The notes beneath the pieces were generated by a model. The model was not told where the DNA came from, made no database searches, and saw only the letters and a list, made by a program, of their open reading frames with translations. A DNA stretch of 23,757 bases from a virus. Made by a program: the position numbers and the translations under genes. Positions 1 to 8,919 of this stretch are shown here, piece after piece; the first letter of the stretch is position 1; each line of letters starts with the position of its first letter. The DNA is taken from positions 1-23,757 of IMG/VR virus record IMGVR_UViG_3300033142_000027. One strand, given 5' to 3'.

Positions 1-195
1 ACCATCTTGCTCATCTTCAAAAGGTGATTTTTGATTTCTTGCGTAACGCAAAGCTCTGTTTTCTCCTGTGCTATCATCGAAGTGTAGAAGACTACTTCTT
101 TTAGAATTGTGTGATGATAACATGTATGCTAACGGTGTGTTGTTAGACATTAGTCTGTAGTTCTTAGCTACAAATTGTTTTGATTTTTTTGCCAT
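1..195 (-). CDS. Putative virion-associated protein, partial (N-terminal 65 residues)
   Basis: The ATG is at 195 and the frame stays open to base 1, so only the N-terminus is present. It starts MAKKSKQFVAKNYRLMSNNT and is basic at first, then reads PLAYMLSSHNSKRSSLLHFD and ends with RYARNQKSPFEDEQDG. The last motif resembles, from memory, a conserved stretch in proteins encoded just after the major capsid gene in Bacteroidota phages. The gene follows the capsid gene on the same strand, so a head or connector role is likely but not shown. It sits 25 bases beyond a strong terminator. I see no TAnnTTTG box between terminator and start, so it may depend on read-through. The leader is AT-rich, ending in ATAATAAAATG. 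Confidence 0.75.
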   Translation of the reverse strand, partial: MAKKSKQFVAKNYRLMSNNTPLAYMLSSHNSKRSSLLHFDDSTGENRALRYARNQKSPFEDEQDG

Positions 196-219
196 TTTAT
201 TATATATTAAATTAAAATT

Positions 220-250
220 AAAAAAAAGGGGAGGAGTTTAACCCTCCCCC
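220..250 (-). terminator. Rho-independent terminator after the major capsid gene
   Basis: On the minus strand a 7-bp GC-rich stem (GGGGAGG paired with CCTCCCC, plus-strand arms 228-234 and 243-249) closes an 8-base loop and runs into a run of at least eight T. It starts 12 bases after the capsid stop codon. This is the strongest intrinsic terminator I found in the window, and it fits the end of the scaffold-capsid transcript. Confidence 0.9.
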
Positions 251-261
251 TAATTACTTAC

Positions 262-1677
262 TTAGTCTTGGAATAAGAAGAAGTTGTTAGCACCTAAAGT
301 ACAACAAGCTCTCTCACTCAAGAAGTTTACTTGCATTGCATCCAAGTCAGAAGTTCTTGCTCCACCAGCAGAACCAGTGATCCAAGTTTTGTATCTTCTG
401 TCTTCAGCTTCTGAAGCTCTATATCTAACATGCAAGAATGGTCTTTTAGCATTCTTACCTAAGATTTGGTCATATACAGAAGTAGATCCAGCTGGAACTA
501 ATAGTCCGCTAATTCCACCACCTACGATATCACCTCTCATAGTTGCATCGTTTAGATACTTCCAGTCAGACTTGTAGAAGTCATAACCTCTTCTGAAACC
601 TGTGAATCCAAGATTCAAAGCCATATCCTCATCATTGTCAAATAGACCATATGAAGTACCACCAGCTCCGTAAGAGTTTTGAGCAGCTAACATATCATCA
701 ATATCAAATGAGAACTGACGGTCTACGAAAAGAACATTCTCTTCGATAGCACCTTGCTTATCTAATCTCTGAATAACTGTATCGAATCCAGCAAGTGTTG
801 TTGGGTTACCACCGCCCCATACATTTCCTCGTGTACCTACTACATAGAATACACCTTCAGAACCAGCGTTGATTGTACCAGCGGCTGGAGCTGATGTAGA
901 AAGAGCAGCTTCTGCACCAGAACCTGGAGCAGCTGGAACAGCTTCGATCATTGCAGTTTCAAGATAATCTTCGAATCTCAATCTTGTTTCATGCTCAGAC
1001 TTCAAATACCATAGGTATCCTGATCCGCCATTTTCTGTAGAGATTTCTACCCAACCAATTTGAGCCATGTCAGAACCACTTACTTCGTAAGTATCCTTAA
1101 TGATAATTGGTTTGTTGTCAAAGAATACATCGTTTGCTTCTAATGAATCATTCATTCCTGGAGTTCCTTTTGCAAATTCAGATCCGTAAATCATTACAGA
1201 TAAGTTTGTTGCAGCTGGAACAACACCAGCGATTTCATAATAAGAAGCAGTAAATGTGTTCTGAGTCACAGCAGTTACTACAGCTTTATTGCTAAGTGCA
1301 GATCCTGGAGTGTTGTCAGAAATGAAAACCGTTTGTCCAATTCTAACTGCAATGTTAGAACCAGCTGGAGTAAGCGGATCATTTACTGTAAATACACCAG
1401 CAGTACCACCAGCCGCAGCTACTGTTACTTGTGTGTATTTTGTGTGTAGTCTACCTTGTTCAGCCCATTTAATCATGTCTGAGTTTGAAGGCATTTCAGC
1501 ACCCACCATTCTTAAGAATGATGCTACTGTTCTGTTACCATATCTTTCGAATTCTTTCTCGTAAGTATCAGGAAGATACTGATTCAAGAAGTCGAAGTTG
1601 GTAATGTAATTTGTAGGAAGTGCAACTCTTTCCGATGAAGGTTGTAGTTGAAATCCTGGGTTTGCTAATACTGGCAT
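262..1677 (-). CDS. Major capsid protein (HK97-fold type)
   Basis: The product is 471 aa, within the usual size for phage major capsid proteins. Its N-terminus (residues about 25-75) carries FLNQYLPDTYEKEFERYGNR followed by FLRMVGAEMPSNSDMIKWAE, the conserved start I associate with capsid proteins of Bacteroidota podovirus-like phages. Residues about 80-150 are rich in Gly, Ala, Thr and Val and look like a beta-rich inserted domain. A second Gly/Ala-rich stretch lies near 245-275. The gene follows TerL, portal and an acidic scaffold-like gene in the canonical order and is followed by a strong terminator. The ATG at 1677 follows an AT-rich leader 20 bases after the upstream stop, and I see no promoter in that gap, so it is probably co-transcribed with the scaffold. 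The family call rests on context and recognised motifs, not on a search. Confidence 0.85.
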   Translation of the reverse strand: MPVLANPGFQLQPSSERVALPTNYITNFDFLNQYLPDTYEKEFERYGNRTVASFLRMVGAEMPSNSDMIKWAEQGRLHTKYTQVTVAAAGGTAGVFTVNDPLTPAGSNIAVRIGQTVFISDNTPGSALSNKAVVTAVTQNTFTASYYEIAGVVPAATNLSVMIYGSEFAKGTPGMNDSLEANDVFFDNKPIIIKDTYEVSGSDMAQIGWVEISTENGGSGYLWYLKSEHETRLRFEDYLETAMIEAVPAAPGSGAEAALSTSAPAAGTINAGSEGVFYVVGTRGNVWGGGNPTTLAGFDTVIQRLDKQGAIEENVLFVDRQFSFDIDDMLAAQNSYGAGGTSYGLFDNDEDMALNLGFTGFRRGYDFYKSDWKYLNDATMRGDIVGGGISGLLVPAGSTSVYDQILGKNAKRPFLHVRYRASEAEDRRYKTWITGSAGGARTSDLDAMQVNFLSERACCTLGANNFFLFQD

Positions 1678-1697
1678 TTCTTTTAATTTTTAAATTA

Positions 1698-2837
1698 TCA
1701 ACTTTTTTTAATACTTCTAATCTTGAGTCCTCGTCCACTACTCGTGTCACCTACCGCTCTGATTTTTAATCCATCTTTGCTCATTGTGGTTGGTGTCTTT
1801 CTCATCTCCATATTTATGTTCTTAGATTTTTTACTTACTTCATCTACAGTGGATGTTACTCCTTGATTGTAGAAGAACTCTGCAAACTTATCTAAGTTCA
1901 TAGCAACAGACATAGCTCGATGGTATCCTTCAGCATCTTTAATCATTCCTGTCTCCTCATCCATGTATTTACCCACGAAATTGTTGACATCAGATTGTCG
2001 ACTCTTCAATTCATTTCCATCACCAGGTTTGAATGTAAACTTTTTCTCTCCGACATTGAACTCAAAACCTTTGAACTCATCGTTAAAAACCTCATTGGTT
2101 TTATCCAAGAAATAATCATACCTTCTTTTCTGTGCTTCTTGAGCAGTCTTTGATTCCTCAATATAACTTCTATAACTTTCGAATTTCTCTTTGTCTTCAG
2201 ATGATAACCCACCCCCACTTGACTCAAGAGGAGTTTTATACTTATCTCGTTGTTCATTAAGATACTTCTTAGCTTTAACAAGTTCTCTTTTTTTGGCTAA
2301 TTGCTTTTTCTTAATATCTTTCGGATCATCTAACTCTTCGTCAAAGCTAAACTTATCCTCCATAATACTTTGAATATCATCACTATCCAAACCTTCTTCG
2401 GTTGAATTGTAATAAGCTCTTAGCACTTGGTCACTGTCCATTTCATCATAGTCCTTTTGCAATTTGTAAAAGTCCTCAATTCCACGACCAGTGTCTTTCT
2501 TGTATTTTAAATATGCAGCAACATCTTCTGGTAAATCTTCATTTGATTCTTTAGCGTCAAATAATTGATCTACTGATTCAATGTTTTTGTCATATCTATT
2601 TTTAATATATGAAAGAACATCTGCATCATTTAACTCTGATGCTGGAGTTTTATCTTCATTAGAAGTTTCTTTCAGCTCTACCTTTTCTGCTTCTTCTTCT
2701 TTTGGTTTAGCGTCATCAAACTTCTCTTCATGTTTATCTAACAACTCTTGCTCAACTTCTGCACGAGATTTCTCTTCTCCAGATACTTCTCTTACAGTGA
2801 ACTGTTGTTCTTGTGTTTCTTTTTTATTCTCTTCCAT
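1698..2837 (-). CDS. Putative capsid scaffolding / head assembly protein
   Basis: The product is 379 aa and highly charged. Residues 1-75 are acidic and Glu/Lys rich, the middle is predicted helical and coiled-coil-like, and the C-terminus is basic. The position between portal and major capsid protein, plus an acidic helical body and a short basic tail, is typical of scaffolding proteins. I see no protease domain. The tail carries the motif GLKIR twice, at about 356-360 and 370-374, ending in SIKKS. The ATG at 2837 has the leader AATTAAATAAAATG, and a TAACTTTG box lies 21 bases upstream, so this gene likely heads a scaffold-capsid transcript. Confidence 0.7.
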   Translation of the reverse strand: MEENKKETQEQQFTVREVSGEEKSRAEVEQELLDKHEEKFDDAKPKEEEAEKVELKETSNEDKTPASELNDADVLSYIKNRYDKNIESVDQLFDAKESNEDLPEDVAAYLKYKKDTGRGIEDFYKLQKDYDEMDSDQVLRAYYNSTEEGLDSDDIQSIMEDKFSFDEELDDPKDIKKKQLAKKRELVKAKKYLNEQRDKYKTPLESSGGGLSSEDKEKFESYRSYIEESKTAQEAQKRRYDYFLDKTNEVFNDEFKGFEFNVGEKKFTFKPGDGNELKSRQSDVNNFVGKYMDEETGMIKDAEGYHRAMSVAMNLDKFAEFFYNQGVTSTVDEVSKKSKNINMEMRKTPTTMSKDGLKIRAVGDTSSGRGLKIRSIKKS

Positions 2838-2857
2838 TTTATTTAATTTAATTTGTA

Positions 2858-2865
2858 CAAAGTTA
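2858..2865 (-). promoter_or_regulatory. Candidate -7 box (TAACTTTG) for the scaffold-capsid operon
   Basis: The minus strand reads TAACTTTG, matching TAnnTTTG, 21 bases before the scaffold ATG at 2837 and just after the portal stop. No clear TTG -33 element is visible at the expected distance, so this is a weaker case than the groEL promoter. Confidence 0.5.
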
Positions 2866-2892
2866 ATATATTATTTCTTGTTTATTTAAGGT

Positions 2893-5328
2893 CTACCTTG
2901 GGTTAAATTCAGCAAGATCAAAACCATCTAAACTGTCTTCGTTAGACTCAAAGTTTATTGGAGGGCCTCCAGTTTTTCTTTGAGTAATCATTTTAGATTG
3001 TTGAGTGTTGGCTTCAGCTATTCTTTTAGATTTACCATCTTCTCTTTGTTTCTCTCGCATATCTACTTGCTGCTGCTCCATACCCCTTAACTGCATATTG
3101 TAGTTAAACTCAACATCCATTAATCTTCTTTTTAGTTCAGCTTCATTGTTTTGCTTTTCCATCTCAAACTGTATCTCTGCTTGTTTGATTTGAATCTTAG
3201 CTTGTATCTCAGCTTGAGTTTGTTGCATCTTAGCTTGAGCAGCTTGTTGCTGAACTTGCATTTGTTGCTGACCTTGCATAGCTTGAGCTTGTTGTTTTTG
3301 TTGTTGCTCTTGCTCTTGCTTTTGTTTTCTCTTAACTTTTAATAGCTGGTTAGCCATCTTTAAATTATTAAGAGTTCTAATATCAATAGCGTCTTCTAAA
3401 TCAATGCCACCCTTTTGTAAAGCCATTTGAATGTTTTGTTCAAGTTGTGCTTTCTCTTCTTCATCAGGTGTCATTTCAATATATATACCAAAATCATATA
3501 GGTAAAGGTTTTTAATCTCTTCTAAAATACCTAAGTTATACTTACCTATTTGCATTGCAAACTCATCTCTAAAGTCTGCATACTCTAAAATATCCGCAGT
3601 TCTTATAGATAATGCTTCAGCTAAAGTTCTTGTTATATATAAACTTGATTGGAGAATATGTCTTGTAGCTACATTAGAATTAAGTGCAGCTAATTTTTGT
3701 ACACCAACTAATGAATTAGGATCTGGTGTAGAAGCATCTCTGGCTTCATTAAGCCCTGTTACTTGTCGTAACATATTTAGATAGTGATTATAGTTACCTA
3801 TAAGCATTTGCATTTTGCTACCACCACTATTAGATGTTAACTGAGAGATAGGAACTTTAGCATTATTAAATTCACCATCTTGTGTATACGACCTACCCAC
3901 AACACTACCTGTTTGGAAATAAAGTCTTAATGCATCTGAAGGATCATAAGCATTACCTGTACCTAAATCTACTTCACTTAATCCATCCGCATCTATAAAT
4001 ACACCATCAGGTACAACTTTAGAAACTACTTGTTGTATTTTTAAGTGAGTCATTTGAATTAAATCAGCAAAAGGTATCATCCTTCTAACTAAAGAATCTA
4101 ATGCTCCTTTATACATTCTTGGTGCACATGCTACATAATTAGGCATAGCAAATTGATTAGCAGAATTAGGGCGAACCATATTCTCCATCAATTCCCACTT
4201 CAATAAAAGGTTACTACCCATAACCATTACACCATCATACCAAACATCTATTCTCTTTTCAACTCTTTCAAAGTTTCCTTCATCCATCATTTCTTGTGGT
4301 GGATTAAACTCATCGGTTTTTTCTACAGTCTTAAATGTTCCTTCAGCTAATTGTTTCTTTTTGTAAACAAAACTGTTTGTGCTTTTGTAATTAAAAAACA
4401 ATAATGTACAAGTATCTCTTGCAAACATACTGTTCTCATACATTGCAGCTACATTATAATAATCATACCACGACTGACTGTACTTAGATATTTCATCTAA
4501 ATCCTCTTCTGTTAAGTCTGGGTTTATTTTTAAAACTTCTGTAATTGGAACTGTTTTAATTTCACCCCAATAAAAACAATCCTTAAAGTAAGGATCTTCA
4601 GTATAACTATAAACAACATTAGCTGGATCAACATACTCTACACGAATACCATCACCTTGCTGAAACATATGTTTAGTCATACCTATACCTAAAGTAGCTA
4701 AATCCATATCCACTCTTTTACGAGTATCTTGATAATGGTTTTCTTCAAGCATAGTATTAATAGCAATCTCATTAGCAATTTCTATAGATGGCTTATAATT
4801 TAATTGCATATAAAGCTCCATCTCAGAATCACTTTGTGGTAATGTTTTAGGATCAACCTGAAACACTTCCATTTGAAAATCCTTTTCTACTTGATGAAAT
4901 AAATCTTGAGCAGCAACATTAACCTCAACCATCTTTTGGAATTGGTTTCTTTTCTCGGCTGACATAGCATCTGAAGCTACACAGTTTACTTTGAATAATC
5001 TATCAGCCATACCGTTAACAACGATATCTACAAACTTGGGAATAATAGGTATAGGAGTCCAATCTAAATTTAAGTAAGACAAATCACCGTCTACTGCTAA
5101 TTCTTCTTTGTATTTTGCTATTGACTGCTCTCCTCTTGCGTATAACCTGAGTCGGTTAAATTCCGTCCATTGATTGTAGAATCTACAACTCATGCCATCC
5201 TTTCTGAACCACTCGTATTGTATAGCTTGACCTACCTGTAATCCGAACTCTTTTGTAGCTTTCGTAGAATCAGACACAAATTGATCAGGAAATGCAGCAG
5301 ACTGTATATCTATTTGGACTGCTTTCAT
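2893..5328 (-). CDS. Portal protein
   Basis: The 811-aa product would form the dodecameric DNA channel at the capsid vertex. Residues about 55-110 include RLYARGEQSIAKYK and DWTPIPIIPKFVDIVVNGMA, a block I associate with portals of crAss-like and related Bacteroidota phages. Residues about 200-560 hold the core, including the stretch GLNEARDASTPDPNSLVGVQ. From about 660 to 765 the chain becomes a Gln-rich coiled coil, then ends in the acidic tail DSLDGFDLAEFNPR. The start ATG overlaps the TerL stop as ATGA (5325-5328), which suggests translational coupling. A TAACTTTG octamer at 5369-5376 lies inside the terL end but may be a chance match. Large size plus a Gln-rich tail is the notable feature. 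Confidence 0.88.
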   Translation of the reverse strand: MKAVQIDIQSAAFPDQFVSDSTKATKEFGLQVGQAIQYEWFRKDGMSCRFYNQWTEFNRLRLYARGEQSIAKYKEELAVDGDLSYLNLDWTPIPIIPKFVDIVVNGMADRLFKVNCVASDAMSAEKRNQFQKMVEVNVAAQDLFHQVEKDFQMEVFQVDPKTLPQSDSEMELYMQLNYKPSIEIANEIAINTMLEENHYQDTRKRVDMDLATLGIGMTKHMFQQGDGIRVEYVDPANVVYSYTEDPYFKDCFYWGEIKTVPITEVLKINPDLTEEDLDEISKYSQSWYDYYNVAAMYENSMFARDTCTLLFFNYKSTNSFVYKKKQLAEGTFKTVEKTDEFNPPQEMMDEGNFERVEKRIDVWYDGVMVMGSNLLLKWELMENMVRPNSANQFAMPNYVACAPRMYKGALDSLVRRMIPFADLIQMTHLKIQQVVSKVVPDGVFIDADGLSEVDLGTGNAYDPSDALRLYFQTGSVVGRSYTQDGEFNNAKVPISQLTSNSGGSKMQMLIGNYNHYLNMLRQVTGLNEARDASTPDPNSLVGVQKLAALNSNVATRHILQSSLYITRTLAEALSIRTADILEYADFRDEFAMQIGKYNLGILEEIKNLYLYDFGIYIEMTPDEEEKAQLEQNIQMALQKGGIDLEDAIDIRTLNNLKMANQLLKVKRKQKQEQEQQQKQQAQAMQGQQQMQVQQQAAQAKMQQTQAEIQAKIQIKQAEIQFEMEKQNNEAELKRRLMDVEFNYNMQLRGMEQQQVDMREKQREDGKSKRIAEANTQQSKMITQRKTGGPPINFESNEDSLDGFDLAEFNPR

Positions 5329-7531
5329 GTAATTATTTTACTTTGAGTACTCTTATTATTATATCTCGCAAAGTTAATACTTATTTTTGATTTTGGTTTA
5401 GACGGTGTGTATAAGTGCTTTTGTGTAGCCATTATCGCTAAACCTGAACTAATAGCGGCATCAAACTTTGTTCTCTTTGTTATATCGAATTTTGCCCAGT
5501 CCTCTAATGTTCTACCAAAATACATAGAACCCATATCTCCTGAATCTCTATAAGTACCTTCAAAATCAATACCAACATATTTTTCTATATACGATTCTAT
5601 GGCAGATGCGTGAGACTGTTTTACATCTTCTGAACTGTTAGGTATTCCCCCAAGTTCTCTTTCTGTTTTAGAAAGTTTATTATATACTTTGTCAGGCCTA
5701 TTCATTGAATAACCTCTATATCCTCTATTCTTTAAATGATATAGTAATCTTGGTTTATTGTTCTCACACAATATAGGCATACCGTAAAAAACCAAAGCCA
5801 TTAAAACTTCTTCAAAAAATATCTCTGCTGTTTGTGGTCTTGCTATGTATTCTAAAAAGAATTCATTACTTGGTGCTTCATCCATATTAAATTTAGTTAG
5901 ACCATGTAATGCACCATTAGATCCTTTACCAACAACAACACCAGATATATCATAACTATCACATCCAAATGCACCCAGATGTTCGTTGCCTGGTTTCTTC
6001 ATACCACGCTCAACAACCTGTCTATTTTGTAAATGAGCTGGAGGCATCCATGTACAAAGAAACCTACCGTTTTTATTTGGTGTCCAAATTACTTTAGTAT
6101 CCTTTATACCATCTTTCCAGTGAAACGATCCTCTGGTTACATGGTGTGACATAATTAAAGAATCATTGTAATCTATTTGCTGATATATCTTAGTTAGATT
6201 AAATAAAGATTGTTTACTTTCATCTCTAAATGCGTGTGATTCTGTTCTTGGGAATTGTCTATAAAACTCATTTAAAGCATCAGGATCTTGTGATAAAGAC
6301 TCTACTTCATTTTCCCAATAATCTATAGCCCCCATTGTTATATCTTCTCCATCAATTCCTATGATAGTTTTAATAGGTGTTTTTAATACAGGCATACCAT
6401 ACCTATCTATATAACCCTCAAAGTTCCATTCCATAGGAATGAACAGGCAATATAATCCGCTTTTAGTTTGACCGTTAGCGTTTCTCTCACTCGGCATAGA
6501 GTCATTGTATAATTTTTTAAAATTATCACCACCCTTATCCAAAGCATTAGATGTAGATCCCATCATACACTTACCGATAATCTTACTACCTAATCTTAAA
6601 CAAGTCTTTGTAACTCTCCAGTTGTTTAATATATTATCTGGCTTTTCCCATTTACCACTTTCATCATGTAATAGTAGTTGTAGTTTCTCACCATCATAAC
6701 TATTATCTCCAGTGTTCTTCCAGTCAATAGTAGTGTCTAATCCTTCAAGCTCCTCATCAGCAATACTATGCATATTCTTTTTAGTAATCTTAGATGCTGG
6801 AACTCTATATGCTAATTCTGTTTTAGGTTTATCCATACCATCTTGTATGGGTTTAAAAAAGAAAGGGTAGTTATTAGATATAGGAACTACCTTATCAGTA
6901 AACATTTTTTTAGCATCCGAACCTGTCTTAGATAATATACCTATACGAGCATCCTTAGTAATAGTTGCTTGGTTGACTCCTTCAGAAGAACTCATAAAAG
7001 AAAATCCAGATCGTCTTATCTTTAAATAACACATTCCAAAACTTCTTTTATCTGCTTTACATGCTTCCCAAAAAATATAGAACACTCTATTTGCTTCTCT
7101 AAAATCAGGATTACCTACATCAATCTTTGTCCATTGTAAATACATATAGTGTGTTCCTGTAATGTATGTAGGAACTCCTTTATTCATGAACCAATGTCCC
7201 TGTTCTCTTCTGTCAAACTCTTCTTCAATATACTCTACCCATTGAGACTTAAATACATCAGGAGTATCGTGCCATTGAAGGATTCCCAGTATTGGTCTTC
7301 CTTTTTATTAGCCCTACTATATACATTTTTAGGGGGTTTAGGTAAAGCAATCTTTAAACCATTGACATCAATAATAGTTTCAATCTGACCTGTTTTAGAT
7401 ATTACAACAATGTCATACTTTTCATTATAACCATACACCCAACTTCTTGCTCTATTTTTATTTGTTAAAACAGATTTAGGTATATGATTATTTATTGTTT
7501 TGTATAAACTATTTTGATCTTGATTCTGCAA
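5325..7531 (-). CDS. terL: Terminase large subunit, split by an apparent -1 frameshift
   Basis: The packaging motor reads in two frames. Residues 1-98 come from an ATG at 7531 (stop at 7235). The rest is open in the -1 frame after a stop at 7305-7307 and runs to 5325. One added base would give a 735-aa protein. Before the internal ATG at 7187 the second frame already encodes protein-like sequence (LQWHDTPDVFKSQWVEYI), so 7187 is not a natural start. Counting from 7187: ATPase motifs are a deviant Walker A, KIRRSGFSFM (56-65, no Lys), Walker B LQLLLHDE (169-176) with D175 and E176, and coupling motif MMGSTSN (208-214). The RNase H-like nuclease has D410 in GCDSYD, E475 in CENN and D576 in KFDAAISSG. 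The 5' end overlaps the preceding gene by 23 bases. The shift may be a sequence error, a true mutation or recoding. Confidence 0.88.
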
Positions 7532-7787
7532 ATCCTTTTAATGTATTAGTTTTCTTTTCAGCTACATCTCCATTTAACATAGCTCTTTCTTCATCTATTT
7601 TTTTTATAATTTCAAACGCATCCATTATGCAAAGTTTTTTAGTAGCAGCAGCGTTCTTTAATCTATCAGCAGCAAGTTCATCATCTTTTTCATATTTAAT
7701 AATATCTTCTTTAGCCACCTTTATAAGTTGTTGAACAGCTTTCTCTCCAGCTTCTATAATACTTTCTTTTAATTTCTTCGTATCCAT
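7509..7787 (-). CDS. Small helical protein, candidate small terminase subunit
   Basis: The product is 92 aa, almost all helical by composition, with many Lys, Glu and Ala residues and no membrane segment. It lies directly upstream of the terminase large subunit and overlaps it by 23 bases, the usual place for a TerS, which recognises DNA and oligomerises. I cannot see a classical helix-turn-helix, so the call rests on position, size and helicity. The block ADRLKNAAATKK looks like a conserved core. The start at 7787 overlaps the stop of the oxygenase gene as TAATG, so the two are translationally linked. It could instead be an unrelated head protein. Confidence 0.5.
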   Translation of the reverse strand: MDTKKLKESIIEAGEKAVQQLIKVAKEDIIKYEKDDELAADRLKNAAATKKLCIMDAFEIIKKIDEERAMLNGDVAEKKTNTLKGFAESRSK

Positions 7788-8359
7788 TATTTAAATTTAT
7801 AAAACATTACATATACTTCCCTTCCCTCTTTCCAAGATCTATTAGGATATTTACTATGGAAATAGTTAGAAGGATAAGATACAAGTCTGTTTTGTTCATA
7901 ACCAAGTACAGATGTTAGTCTCCACTTATTTAACATTTCAGCATCTTCCGTAAGCAATAAATCAAATTCTTTATCGCTAATATCCATGGGTAGTTTATCA
8001 CCATATATATCATGTTCCCACAAAGCAGTTCCATTTAACTCTTCTAATTCTCTTGGTGACATATAAAGAACTAAAGCTCTATCTGGCTGTTCTCCATTTA
8101 TTTTTGCGTCTGCATGTATTCTCCAGCTTGTATCTAAATCATCATTAGACATTCTAAAGAAACTTAATATATTGTATAACTCTTTTCCTTCAAAGTTAGA
8201 CAGCTTACTTAATACATAATCATCAAATGCTTTCGGTGACTCTTGAGTATAGAAGTGTTTTTCACCCACCTTTCTATCAAGCCATTTACCTTTTTTTAAA
8301 TAGTCAGTAGCTATTTTAAATAAATCTTTATCTACGAAATCATCTAATATATATATCAT
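7787..8359 (-). CDS. 2-oxoglutarate/Fe(II)-dependent oxygenase (prolyl 4-hydroxylase-like)
   Basis: The 190-aa product carries the double-stranded beta-helix signature. The metal site is H82 and D84 in RIHADAKING plus distal H168 in NYFHSKYP, and R180 in KEGREVYVMFY is placed to bind 2-oxoglutarate. Between them lie RALVLYM (95-100) and GTALWEHDIYG (110-120), both common in phage and marine bacterial 2OG oxygenases. Such enzymes hydroxylate protein side chains, nucleotides or small molecules; the substrate here is unknown. The gene is inside the packaging operon, with an ATGA overlap upstream (8356-8359) and a TAATG overlap with the putative TerS downstream. It is therefore made with virion proteins and may modify one of them. 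All predicted metal and cofactor residues are present. Confidence 0.78.
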   Translation of the reverse strand: MIYILDDFVDKDLFKIATDYLKKGKWLDRKVGEKHFYTQESPKAFDDYVLSKLSNFEGKELYNILSFFRMSNDDLDTSWRIHADAKINGEQPDRALVLYMSPRELEELNGTALWEHDIYGDKLPMDISDKEFDLLLTEDAEMLNKWRLTSVLGYEQNRLVSYPSNYFHSKYPNRSWKEGREVYVMFYKFK

Positions 8360-8919
8360 AAAGTCATGGTTATATTATTAGTAAACATTCGATATAGCTT
8401 TTCCCCTTCCACTTGAAAAGGATATTCACTACCAGGAGTGAATGATATCTCATCTCCTTGTTTTACACCTAAATCCAACAACTCTTGATTAATATATTTT
8501 ATTTTACCAAACAGAGGTTCTTCTCCTCCTGGTTTAAATATGTATGAGTCCTTTATATCTACAGGTTCAACAAAACAATACTTTCCCCAAGCATTCCATT
8601 CTTTACCATTATGATACATATAAAATTGTTCTTGGTCTACTAAGAACAAATTTTCTTTTAAATAACTTCTTCCGCTTTTTCTTCTACCCTTCATATCGTT
8701 GTAGAATTTAAAAACATTGTGATGCACTAATAAAGTATCACCCTTTTTAATAGGGCCTTTATATCCAATAGGAGTTTCAACAACTATTGCAAAACGATTA
8801 GATGCGGTATGATCTTCCTCAGAAACACTGGTAATAAAATTAACTCCACCAATCTCTTTCTGATTATCATACCTCCTGTCGTTAACTGGAGTTACAATAA
8901 AGCAGTATGGAGATTTCAT
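8356..8919 (-). CDS. GroES-like (chaperonin-10 fold) protein, second putative co-chaperonin
   Basis: The 187-aa product seems to hold two Cpn10-like beta-barrel halves. In the C-terminal half, KQGDEISFTPGSEYPFQVEG then EKLYRMFTNNITM has the order of the GroES core: GD turn, beta hairpin, final strand. In the N-terminal half, KKGDTLLVHHNVFKF has the matching GD turn. From memory, enlarged GroES-like proteins of this kind occur in other phages. It is encoded among head genes, far from groES at 20984, so a dedicated role in folding a virion protein is plausible, by analogy with T4 gp31. No clear mobile loop is visible, so binding to GroEL is an inference. The start forms a TAATG overlap with the upstream gene, and the 3' end an ATGA overlap with the oxygenase. 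Confidence 0.5.
   Translation of the reverse strand: MKSPYCFIVTPVNDRRYDNQKEIGGVNFITSVSEEDHTASNRFAIVVETPIGYKGPIKKGDTLLVHHNVFKFYNDMKGRRKSGRSYLKENLFLVDQEQFYMYHNGKEWNAWGKYCFVEPVDIKDSYIFKPGGEEPLFGKIKYINQELLDLGVKQGDEISFTPGSEYPFQVEGEKLYRMFTNNITMTL

Noticed and set aside
5369-5376. TAACTTTG box as a portal promoter
   Set aside because: It lies inside the terL coding end, has no -33 element, and the portal start is already coupled to terL by ATGA; left as unproven.
5325-7187. Terminase starting at the internal ATG 7187
   Set aside because: The frame upstream encodes terminase-like sequence and the protein would lose its N-terminal part; I treat it as a frameshifted longer gene.
7281-7310. Programmed slippery heptamer in terL
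   Set aside because: No X-XXY-YYZ heptamer is in the right frame; the A5G run is too early because slipping there would drop the EDQYWES segment.
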